A stretch of 64,000 nt of DNA from Omphalotus guepiniiformis. Lineage: Eukaryota > Basidiomycota > Agaricomycetes > Agaricales > Omphalotaceae. A program made the position numbers and the translations under genes. Below, piece by piece: positions 12,366 through 24,853 of the stretch. The number at the start of each line of letters is the position of its first letter. The stretch's first letter is position 1. The stretch spans positions 248,001 to 312,000 of the forward strand of contig JAQOOI010000016.1 of the NCBI GenBank assembly GCA_028554645.1, read 5' to 3'. A model generated the notes under the pieces. That model did not search any database and was not told the origin of the DNA. It saw nothing but the letters and a program-made list of their open reading frames with translations.

Positions 12366-14090
12366 ATGAGTTCACCAACCAACGTTACTACACCTCCGCT
12401 TTCAAGCATTCCCATAGGTGTCGATTTATCATCCAGTCTCGATGGGTTGTTCTATGGATACGCCGTTTCTACAGTGTATGTCCCTAAAAAGTGGAAAGTG
12501 AATTCACTAACCTATTCATCTCATCAGTGCTCTTCGGTATCACCATTGTACAGGCATGGATATACATCAACATCAATCGTGATAAGTGGCCATTGAGGTG
12601 TCTCGTAAGTTGTGATTTCCTCAACCTACTAACGACGATCCTAATAATCATTGTTGCGAACAATCGTAGGTCGGGGTGGTGGTGTAAGCTCAACGCAACT
12701 TCCCTTTAAACTGCTATTCTCAATCCAATCCTAATCGCAGTATCCTCGACTTCGTTACAACATGTCTAGACAGTCAGATCCTGCATCACTACTTCATAAG
12801 CTCACTTTATCTTATTCTGTCGATAATTCATTAATTCATATTGTGTCACTTCGCTTAGATAGCGAACTTCGGGAATCTACCCCTACTCCAGACTATCTCG
12901 AGGTACGGACGATCTATATCGCATATTTACTGCCGATTTTTCGATGGCTTATGATATAATTCTCCGCTTCAGACCGCTGACGGTCGAACTGCTCATAACA
13001 GTCGTCGTTGTCTTTTGTGTTGAGGTTTTCTTCGCGTACCGGGTTCACTTGCGTTAGTGTCGTCCGTTCCTACCCCCGGTATCTACGCTCATCATGTCAT
13101 CGACCTTTCAGTGCGAAGGTTCCATTGGATCGTACCTGCATTAATCGTGCTTAGTGCGATAGGTGCTGCAGGTAAGGAAACAATTTCCTCCCTGTATCTG
13201 GTAAAGAACATGCTGATCAAATTTGAACTAGCTGCTGGAATTGCCAGTGTCGTAGACCAATTCCAGGACAACTCGTTGGCTATCTTGCTGCAAGTGAAGC
13301 AGAAGGTGATCTATTCAACTCACCCCCTTCTATTTTCACTCACCGCCGAATCCTCTGCAGCTCGAAGTGGGTTGGGACTCGGCCCTGTCAGCCTTCTCCG
13401 ACATCGTCGCAACCGCTGCACTATCGTGGGCTTTTGCAAAATCAAAGACCGGCATCAAGCGTACCGACACCCTCCTGCAAAAACTCTTCCAGTACACTGT
13501 CGTCCGAGGCCTCTTCGTGTCAATTGACCAGACGATTTTGGTGGTACTTATTCTTGCGAAACCCGAGAAACTTTGGTGGTGTGTTACTACCCTCCCCCAT
13601 TCTCTCCTTCCTTCTTCCGCTCACCCTCGTCCCTCATAGGATGCCTTTCCATCTGTCCCTCTCCAAAGTCTACGTCATAACGATGGTCGCCATGCTCAAC
13701 TCCCGAGACTCCCTGCAGAACATGTCCGGCGGTGGCGGAGTCATCACCGACTCTGATATGTTCGGTCGGTCGACGATCGGAGGTACTCAAGGTGCTGATA
13801 GCCGTGTCAATGCAAGCAAGAGTCGTGCTACTGGGACAGAAACTATCTACACCACGCCTTCTACTGGAGATTTGGAGGCGCAGTATAGGGCTGGACCGGA
13901 AGAGGTTGTGAGTTTCCCTGGGGCAAAAGCGAAGGTGGGTGAGGATAGCTTTATTGAGGTATGTAGTGTCAGTTCTTTGGGCACTGGCTATGTGATGTGA
14001 TTCTGATCGGGTGTTGGCGTTACGTAGATGGAAGATTATGAACGGAAAGGTGTCCTTGGTTCGCCTCAGCTGGCGGCCGGGGAGGTGTAA
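12366..14090 (+). CDS. DUF6534 family seven-helix membrane protein
   Basis: A predicted integral membrane protein of the DUF6534 family (fungal, function unknown, receptor-like topology). Spliced segments read LDGLFYGYAVSTV, LFGITIVQAWIYININRDKW, VVILDFVTTCLDSQILHHYF, PLTVELLITVVVVFCVEVFF, VRRFHWIVPALIVLSAIGAA, SFADIVATAALSWAFAKSKTG-like and LSKVYVITMVAMLNSRDSLQ, giving seven hydrophobic spans and a Ser/Gly-rich cytosolic tail. The last exon encodes MEDYERKGVL and ends with TAA at 14088-14090. One internal exon (12670-12683) is only 14 bases long. I chose the ATG at 12366 because the open frame reaching 12297 begins with GTG. Two more copies lie at 19.8-21.3 kb (decayed) and 22.2-23.9 kb (intact), both on the other strand. 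Confidence 0.85.
12670..12683 (+). other. 14-base micro-exon of DUF6534 gene
   Basis: The bases GTCGGGGTGGTGGT lie between an acceptor (ATCGTAG) and a donor (GTAAGC). Including them keeps the frame from ..RCL to VGVVVILDF. The same 14-base exon with the same phase is present in both other DUF6534 copies. Confidence 0.75.
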
Positions 14091-14832
14091 AATGCCCGGG
14101 GTTGAGTTTCTTGGAGAGGACGAGGTATACTTGATTTAATTGGAGATAGGAATGAGTTACTTAATGACCGATGCCGTCTTTTTTATCTTTTCTCTCCGAA
14201 CCTCATCAGGCCTGAGGGACACGACTACAGAGCTTTGTATTTTGAGACTAGGGCTCAAACATTTTAGGATATACTTACTGTACAATGACCTCGCTATTTA
14301 TATGTGTGTTGAAATACGTGTATTTGACTCTCCTTCCTTCGTATGTGACCAGAAGCGATTTCATGATACACAGCTCAGAGAGACCAAGAGAGACTCCTTC
14401 GCTCGGAAGCTAAGTTTGCCGACCCGTGCCGACGCTTGTTGTCGGATTTAGGCAATCCCCGACACTTGCCGACGGCGGCCGGCATTGAAGCTCAGCCGGC
14501 AGTGGCACCCGGCATAGCGGCACTGCCACCAACCATGTGGCGATTGCTTGAGACTTTGCCGTTTCAGGTATATCACTCCTCTTTCCATCGTCATACTCGT
14601 TGTCAACCCTCCCAATTCCCAATTATCATTATCTTTGCCACCTCTTCACAAACTACTAGACTTGTATCTTTTTGAAAGGAAAAGGGACACGAGGACGAAA
14701 CAGGACGGAATATAACTCAGACAGACGCACACAAGGACTAGCGGAACGAAAGCAGCTCACGACCGGGCGACGAGGAATTACGAATTAAAAATCGTATACG
14801 AACGTGTAACGGGAAACACATAGAAGGAAAGA
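14091..14832. other. Intergenic with GC-rich GCCGAC/GCCGGC segment
   Basis: About 0.7 kb before the kinase gene. Bases 14418-14540 are clearly richer in G+C than the surroundings and hold repeated GCCGAC, GCCGGC and CGGCA words in both orientations, so the stretch can fold back on itself. It may be a small mobile-element remnant or a regulatory block. No gene seen. Confidence 0.45.
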
Positions 14833-17152
<2,320 letters not shown>

Positions 17153-18001
17153 AGCCTTGTTGGGTCTTCGTACCAAGAACCGGTTCACGCTTGGTTGTTG
17201 TGCTATAGGGTTGGCACTGGTTGTACTGTATCAATGCGTAGGTATATAATGATCTACTATTTCTCTTTGATTATATCTCTGTCATTTTTCTTTATTTTTT
17301 CCTCGTTTTTACTTTGCTTGTATGTTGCTCGAAGCGCGTACCCCGTAGCTTACCACTTTACCTACCTGATCTAATTGACTGCGAAATCTCTTTATTGGTT
17401 TTACTTATTCTTGCTAATGGACAATTTGCCACAATTTTGTACTTGTATGCACTACCAGTATTTCATGGTTACACCATGTTTTGCTTCACCTATGAACTCT
17501 TCTTTGACCAGCAGTGGTGTATTGTTTTGTAGTAGGTGTGGACGGCCCATAGTATGAGTACTGTATATCAACCGGAACTGTACGATATATTTTAGCGTTA
17601 CTGATGTCCATCTAAATAAATCGTTCATTTCGCAGAATGTCAGAATTGAGATGGAGCGCCGGCGCGGGTCTCGAGCGCTTAGATCAACATTTCCCTTTCC
17701 TTTCTTCTATGTCGGTATTCCCCCTGGCCTGGAAGATGTGGATAAGTTTACCCTGGTTAACATGCTACCTGGATGCTACGGGACTCCAGCGTAAAGACTA
17801 TCGTAGCGACAAACCTCAGTAGAAACTTCCCGGAGATGGGATTCGAGTCCTGGTCGTATGTTCCATTCTTCAGACATTCAAGCGCTGATAATAGGTGAGT
17901 TCTGACCGATTCTGTGCATCATTTTCTCACTAATCTATCGTTTCTCGGTCTAAAAACAGGTCCACAGTATGGCTACGTGAGCCTTTACGGCACTGCACTC
18001 T
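17153..18001. other. Intergenic, kinase to broken F-box gene
   Basis: About 0.85 kb, T-rich near the kinase 3' end. No conserved frame found. The last 200 bases may contain the decayed start of the F-box pseudogene, but I could not align a start codon to the intact paralogue. Confidence 0.45.
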
Positions 18002-19581
18002 TTGGCAGACGAGTTGTGTATATCCGACGAACGGAGGGTACCCAGATTAACGGTCGAAATTCTTGAAATATATCTCGACTGCTTGTACTCCGCCCTCACA
18101 ATTGACTTCAAAATCCTTCTCACATGCTCCATCGTCTCCAAGCTCTGGCTCACACTCAGCCGTACCCGGATCTTCAGTAGGGGATTCCCAATCATGCTGA
18201 GTGAAGCCAACGTTTCTGGGCTGTACGCTCTCCCCTTGAGGGTGAATACACGGAACGGAGTTTGGTGCCCTACCTTCAGCTGGTCCACGTCCAACTTCCG
18301 GCGCGTGTTGACGGGCTTGGGCGAGGATCGGGACAAGAGCCATGGAATCATACACTCTTTGGCACCCTTCGTCTTCGTGGAGTGAAGCTGCGTGGTCTGG
18401 GGATTCAAGACATTCAGCTCCAGCATCTCCAGGCGCTTACCCGACTCCTGTCGTTCGTGGAGGATACTTTAATTTCTCTCGAACTTGAATGGGCTGTACT
18501 GCATCAAACACCCGTGGATCCCACGCGTCCTATTGCGCCCCAGAATCCAAAAGACCTATTACACTTCCTCCATTCCTTTAACTCCTTGGAGCATCTCAGC
18601 ATCCGAGGCATCTTCCTTCATCATTTCTCGGAGGCTGATATCAATTCCGCCTCCCTCAAATTCGCCGCCTCTCATACCAAGTCATTTCCCTACCCTATCC
18701 TGCTCATGCACCTTCGGAGTCTATACATTGGCCCTTACTCTGGCGAACTCGACGAAGCATTTCGGTGGATGTTCACCGGGGCTGCGGCAACGGCTGGTTC
18801 TAGTTCCGGAAGGGAAATGAAGCCCCTCGCTGACACATTTAAGTCTCAACGGGCATCTCGTACGTGATAAACAAATTCTGGAGGGGTTTTTGGCGTCAGA
18901 GGTGTGTAGGAGCCTGTAGGAGTGTGAAGTCTCTGGTTTGGCATTTGACAGATGGGACTATTGCAGGTTCGCGGTCCGTACTCTTATACTTTTCATTGCC
19001 CACGCCGACTCAAACTCTCGTTCTCCTTCCGGTTACCCACTCCTTCCCCATTGCCCTCACGCGGATCATTACATCTTCATACTCTTTTGCACATCGACAG
19101 TCTTCGACCTATCACGTCTCACCCAAATCCAAAATCTCTCTACCGAGTACCCGGGCATACGACGCTCCGTCGAAGCAGGCCCGATAGTCAAGATCCTATA
19201 TTCTGCCTGCTCGAATACGAACTTACGCTCCATTATTCTCCTCTCTATCGGAAGCACGTCGACAAAGCCCCCAAGTGGGTCAGGTTGGACGCGAGGCTTG
19301 TCTCGTTATGCTCTTTGCCCCTGCTTCCGCCTCCCCTTTCCGCCCCGTTGCTCTGACATGTGCTCCTGAGGACCCCGATGGCAGTTCTGTAAACAGGCTT
19401 GTACACCCCCTCGACTGAAGCGATTTATCAAACCCCACATACGGGCTTCTTTCCCGCGAGCGGGAAGGGTTTGGTGAGGGAGTACTTTCCTCGGAGCGAG
19501 ACTAGTAACTCTGGGACTTTTGTTACTTGGCGCTCCACACTGGTATGGGATAGGGGTGGTGTGGAAGCTGTGTTGGTATGA
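18002..19581 (+). pseudogene. F-box/LRR-like protein, broken copy
   Basis: A decayed paralogue of the intact gene at 27246-28927. Matching blocks occur in the same order but in shifting frames: LTVEILEIYLDCL and LLTCSIVSKLWLTLSRTRIF (F-box region), then LVPYLQLVHVQLPA, LRLRGVKLRGLGIQDIQLQH, SLEHLSIRGIFLHHFSEADI, LTHLSLNGHLVR, ASEVCRSL, FDLSRLTQIQNLSTEYPGIR, RSIILLSIG, VDKAPKWVRLD and finally GKGLVREYFP. Frame changes are needed near 18230, 18825, 18915, 19260 and 19340-19400, and there is a TAG directly after CRSL, so no full protein can be made. The equivalent intron of the paralogue lies near 18960-19080. If transcribed, only short peptides result. The intact gene's likely role is substrate binding in an SCF ubiquitin ligase. 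Confidence 0.8.
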
Positions 19582-19734
19582 CGGATAGTGTATGGGAGAG
19601 GAGATGCTGAACTGAGATAGGTACATTCAATGAAGTGTAGGCCGCCTGAAAGTATCATTTTGATATCATCACAGGCAAGGACTGTTGGCACCACTTATAG
19701 TATGAATAGACACTATGTACTCTTACTCTCGTTA

Positions 19735-21880
19735 TGCACTTAACAGCTTCCTACAGACAGGTGTCAGCTTCAACAGAAAGAACAATACTGTATATTTCAT
19801 CTATGTATATGGTTTTCTCTCTGTCTTCCCTTTCCATTAATAATCTACTCTGGGCAAGATAGTGCAGTAGAAGACCCCATGTTATACATATTGGGTTTAC
19901 TGATTGGAAACCATCTAATTCTGATAATTTGACCATTATTGTCATTACCCAACCCACCAATAGTTGCTTGTCCTCCAAACATATCAGTGTCATTGACAAC
20001 ATCAGAAACATAGCTTTGCAGAGAGTTCCGGGAGTTGAGCATTGCAACCATGGTGACTACATAGACTTTAGGGAGAGACAGATACAAGGGCACCCTAAAG
20101 AAAGAAACCGGTGTATCAGCACAAGAAGGATGAAGACAAGTTAGAACAAACCATTCAAATTCTTCTGATTTGGCAAGAAACAGTATGAGAATCACTACCT
20201 GGAATGCAGTGACAAGAAGGCCTCAAGTAACTGTGTATTGAAAGAGCTTCTGAAGGGAGTGTGTCTGTTTTTCTCATCCCAGACCGAAATTTGGTAAATG
20301 CATACAGTTGTGCAACAGTTGATACAACATCAGAGAAGCTTGCTAGAGCAAAATAGAAACCAACTTCAAGCTAAAAGAAGCAGCCATGAGTGCATAAATA
20401 TGACTCATACTTTGAAATTGATATGCCTACCTTTTGTTCACTTAATATCTCTATTGAGGTTTCCTGAACCTGTGCAACACTGGCAATTCCACAAGCTAAT
20501 ATGTCAAATTAATGTGATTATTGTTATCAAGAAACTTGTCTCTTTACCTGCAGCACCTATTGCACTTAGCATGATGATTGTAGGAACAATCCAATGAAAG
20601 CATCTGACTAAAAGATCTGGTTTAAAAAAAATGAGGAAACTCAAATAAAGTGCACAATCAGCTTACACCAATAGACTTGACAAGAAAAGAATATCTCAAC
20701 ACATGATATAATGCTGACTGTCACAATAAAGTAAATTATTGATTCAGATCTGAAGTGAATAATCATCAAGAAGAGCCTGGCCACAAACACAAAAATTGAC
20801 ATGAATTTGAAAGCATGCTGCTCACCCAGAGAAAGTAAGAGCTGATGAACTTCCTGAGCTTGACTATAGATGCAAGATATTGTTGGTAAGTGATATAGTG
20901 AGATTAATGCACTTACAAGATAGTAGTGATGGACTGCCTGACTTTCTAGACAGATTGTAACAAAGTCAAGGAGGCTAATTTGAATTAAGTGCAGTTGAAA
21001 GAAGATAATCAAACTTGACATACATGAGCAATCCCACCTAAAAATATACATGATCAACAAATATATGGATAGAGAGCAAAACATAGTATACAAGACATCT
21101 TAAAGGCCACTTGTCATGATTGTTGTTGAAATAAATCCATGCCTGCACAATTGAAATACCAAAGAGCCTGAGTAAAAATAACCATAAGTTCAATTATTAA
21201 GTGTTACTGAAGAACATACACAGAAGAGACTGCATATCCATAGAACAAACTGTCCAAAATTGATGATACATTCACAGCCAAGAGAAGGCCAGTTTCTGGA
21301 GCTACACTGAAGTTGGCTGCCAAAGACATTGGACACAGATTTATACGAATATGAGAAGGGAGAGGCTAGAGAGCAGTTGGACAGATGGAGAGGAGAGGTC
21401 TTTTCTTCTAGTAGTGTTTATTGACACAGACAATCTATATTTCTCCAATAGCTATTTCAGAATGCTGTGGCTGGGAATGTCTTTCAGTGACGGATCATGT
21501 TCTGTTTCAGAATGCTGTGAAGCCAGGAATTTGGCTTCTGGTGACAGATCAAGAGTCATGCCCAGTCAAAGTGACTCAGTTCAGCCTCAATAGATAGTTT
21601 TCTTTTATATCTTGTGCTCAGATTTGTATATACAATCATCAATGAACATCATAAGCTACTTCTTGGCCAAAGGAACATCATAACTAGTTTATACAATATA
21701 TCTTGATACTCAAAATCTTTATCAGGGAAGGAATACTATTACACTACCATAATCAGTGAGTTCTTTTGGTTATCACTCAAAACTGAGCATTTAAGATATG
21801 ACCCAATCATACAGAAAGATTATACAACACAATTATCTTCTCATCATCTCTCAACTAGTTCCCTTTAGTGATATGTGATT
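19735..21880. other. CpG-depleted tract (right)
   Basis: I count about six CG dinucleotides in roughly 2,150 bases, with CG normal again on both sides (from about 22021 rightward and before 19735). The tract spans the decayed DUF6534 copy and its upstream region. The intact tandem neighbour at 22199-23884 is not depleted. Confidence 0.85.
19845..21329 (-). pseudogene. DUF6534 membrane protein, CpG-decayed copy
   Basis: A third DUF6534 copy. The first exon is still open from ATG 21329 and ends LDSLFYGYAVSSV; next come LFGISIVQAWIYFNNNHDKW, a 14-base micro-exon (21024-21037), LDFVTICLESQAVHHYYL, CFHWIVPTIIMLSAIGAA and LPKVYVVTMVAMLNSRNSLQ. Two lesions break it: one extra base near 20247 in the segment that reads TDTLLQK in the intact copies, and a TGA at 20223-20225 where the copy at 12366-14090 has CGA (13505-13507). 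The C-terminal tail exon MEDYERKGVL was not found. Nearly all CpG sites are lost, so the lesion at 20223 fits deamination of a methylated CpG. It may still be transcribed in its 5' part. Confidence 0.8.
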
Positions 21881-22198
21881 TGACCCAATTAGCCGTACAA
21901 TTTGATGGGTCTTCCCTACTGACAGCATCATTATGGTGCAGCATTTATCTATGTACGTTTGTTTTTAACAGTTTTTCCAGGATGTTGTGGGACCCGGAAC
22001 TTGTCACCCAGGGATGACAGATCACTCCGGAAACCCAGGAGAGTAGGAGTGTTGCAGTACATGCATTGGAATCTTTCTAAGAAGCCGGTGTTTCATCAAG
22101 ACTAATACTTGTAACCCATTCTATTCCTGCTTCATCCCCCTTTGACTCTCGCACACGTGATCAATACACTTGATGACAACCAGTGTAGAAGCCTTTTT
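21330..22198. other. Intergenic with decayed repeat
   Basis: Mostly inside the CpG-poor tract. It holds the likely promoter of the decayed DUF6534 copy and a small repeat (separate entry). No gene seen. Confidence 0.5.
21455..22040. repeat. Short repeat, two tandem copies and one diverged copy
   Basis: TTTCAGAATGCTGTG starts at 21455 and again at 21504, a spacing of 49 bases, each followed by a similar stretch ending in GTGACGGATCA or GTGACAGATCA. A more diverged third version (CCAGGATGTTGTGGGACC..GATGACAGATCA) lies near 21977-22025. Confidence 0.55.
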
Positions 22199-23884
22199 TT
22201 ATACTTCTGCGGTCGCTATCTCACGTGTGACAAGGACACCTTTCCGCTCATAATCTTCCATCTACAATACTCGATCAGAATACATACAGTAGACGGCACG
22301 CAACAAACTGATGATACATACCTCGATATTGCTATCTTGTCCTACCCTCCCGCGTGGTTTAGGAAAGTTCACAACTTCTTCCCGTCCAGCCCTGTACTGT
22401 GTTTCCAAATCAGCAGAGTTTGCGACGTACACAGTATCTGCCATGTTTATGTGATTCTTGCTTGCATTAGTACCGTTATCAACACCCTGAGGACCGCCGA
22501 TGGTCGACCGACTCGGATCAAACATATCAGAGTCAGTGATGACAACGCCGCCAAAGTTATTCTTCAGGGAGTCTCGAGAATTGAGCATGGCGATCATCGT
22601 GATGACGTAGACTTTAGAAAGGGAGAGGTAGAAAGGTATCCTGTGGGAGACGAGGTGAGCGAAAGGAGAGTGATGAGAGTGGAAGGACGTACCACAAGAA
22701 GTTCTCAGGCTTTGCAAGAATGATTATGGTCAAAATCAACTGGTTAATCGACACTAATAAGCCACGCGTTACGGTGTATAGGAACAGCTTTTGCAAGATC
22801 GTGTCAGTACGCTTTATGCCGGTCTTTGACCTTGCAAATGCCCAACACAGTGCAGTGGTAGCGATGATGTCGGAGGAGACTGATAGGACCAAGTTGAAAC
22901 CGAAGTCGATCTGTAGCGGAATATATGATCACAAGAAATTCGATTAAGCGGAAAGGCCGATTTACCTTTTCCTTTCGTTGCTCGAAAATGTCCAATGAAT
23001 TGTTCTGGAACTGATCTACGACACTGGCAATTCCAGCAGCTATTTCGTATTCTAATTAGTACATTTTTCACTGGATGAAGCGCGGAACTTTCTGACCTAA
23101 ACCACCTATCGCACCAAGCAAAATTGACGTTGGAATAATCCAGTGAAATCTTCTCACTACACAATTGACATGATCAGTGCTGTGGAAGTGAGGAGAAATA
23201 AAAGCGCACTTACGCACGTGAACCCGATAAGCGAAGAATACTTCGACGCTGAAGGCGATCAAGACCGTAACGAGCAATTCGACTGTGAATGGTGTGGAGC
23301 AGGCAGTCGTCAACTTGGAAAGATTGACCGTCAACATGCGAAAAATATGGGGCGTACGTGGAGATAGTCAAGAGGTTGGCTAGATTCCCAAAGCTCGCTA
23401 CCTACTCAAGATCAGTCATAAATATCAACAGTGAAATAAGCAGGGAATAAGTGAGCTTACGAAGTAATGGTGGATGATTTGCGTGTCTAGACATGTTTTC
23501 ACGAAGTCGAGCGCGCTGTGTTGAAGCTGACATTCAGAATACGAAGTTCGAGGAAGAACGATGAAGGACTTACACGACGAGCGTGACCTATGAATATTCA
23601 AATTGACGATTAGAATCGTAGATAGCGGGAAAGGAACGCACAACTCACGAAACACCTCAACGGCCACTTATCGCGATTGATGTTGATGTAAATCCATGCC
23701 TGCACGACAGTGATACCGAAAAGCCTGGTTAAAAAGATATGTCAGAGTTCTAACATGGCGGACGTAGGACGTACACAGTAGAAACTGCATATCCATAATA
23801 CATCCCATCATAATTGGATGATAAGTCAATACCTGTGGGGAGGCTTGAAAGCGGAGGCGAGCTCGAGTTGGACGGTAAAAGCAT
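22199..23884 (-). CDS. DUF6534 family seven-helix membrane protein
   Basis: An intact tandem paralogue of the decayed copy beside it and a close relative of the gene at 12366-14090. From ATG 23884 it reads MLLPSNSSSPPLSSLPTGID, then YYGYAVSTV, LFGITVVQAWIYININRDKW, LDFVKTCLDTQIIHHYF, LTVELLVTVLIAFSVEVFFA, VRRFHWIIPTSILLGAIGGL, SSDIIATTALCWAFARSKTG and LSKVYVITMIAMLNSRDSLK: seven hydrophobic spans, then a polar cytosolic tail. A 14-base micro-exon lies at 23574-23587. The final exon, reached by an intron starting GTATGT after ..SNIE, encodes MEDYERKGVL and ends with TAA at 22199-22201. CpG content is normal. Function of the family is unknown; the topology suggests a sensor or transporter-like role in a cell membrane, which is inference only. 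Confidence 0.85.
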
Positions 23885-24853
23885 TCTATCACGCTTGTAT
23901 CCGTACTTGTACACTTGCGAATGCAACTAGGGGCGGCGGATAAAAGGAAAGGCGACGTGACTTGAATTGAGCGAGCGCGTATAAAAAGATGAGAAAGAAA
24001 GGTGCGGCCTATAACATCTCAGCTCAGCTCCAGTCAAGGCTTCCCGCCTTTCCTCTAAGCAGTGTTCAGATAACGGGTGAGATGCAGCTCCAGATGGAGA
24101 AATTAAATGGGCTTGCCTGTCGTCCGCACCGGCATGTAATGTTGGTTGCTGATCTGGTGAAGCCCACCAATTGCTTTGGGAGTGTCACTGATAAAGACAT
24201 TGCATACTGCAACCTTCTTGATGTCTTTTATTCATCATCCGCGATACACGCCGTGATCATCTCGAAGCGTTTCAACTCACCCATTGCAATTCAAGGTTAC
24301 CAACAATAGGCCTGATCCCAACGATCAGATTGAAAAGCAAGATACGGGAGGCTGATCAAGACATACCTGCAATGAAAACAATGTTATTGCTGGGACGGTC
24401 ATGTTCGAGTTACGCTCGACATTTGATGAAATTCAACGGTCCTGTCTGTCAAAATAAGTAAACTAAATTAAATTCGACTGCTATTTGTACTTCACTTCAT
24501 AATGTTGTCTTTCCCAGGTGAGTTATTGCCAGTCTGAGTGTGGTACGAGGTTGCCGTGCGTGGAGAATGAACGCTATGAATGTTTGAACGCTGGTGCTTA
24601 CCTCCGGACAATACCGGGCCGAACGCCTTGCCAGCAACACTGGTTGGACCAGAACGGCGACGTCGACGAAGGCGCTGACTGCGAAGCAAATTCTTTCTTT
24701 CTTCCATCTAAAATTCGGGGAACAGATTAGTATGTCCTTACAGATATTCATATCTTCTTCTCTTCCACTATCACATCACAGACGCCACTGCAAGGACCCC
24801 ATTTCCCAACTTTGCAGGCGAATCAAAGGATTTCTTGAACACCTCATCTTCTC
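23885..24853. other. Intergenic, divergent promoters
   Basis: About 1 kb between the DUF6534 gene (minus) and the AlkB-like gene (plus). Short open frames at 23989-24309 (plus) and 24497-24751 (minus) show no conserved features and I do not call them. Confidence 0.45.

Noticed and set aside
17829..17860. GGGATTCGAGTCCTGG, resembling a T-arm
   Set aside because: No D-arm or anticodon stem lies at the right distance on either strand.
24497..24751. 84-residue minus-strand frame near the AlkB-like gene
   Set aside because: Compared with the nearby DUF6534 proteins it shows no convincing match; probably the AlkB leader region read backward.
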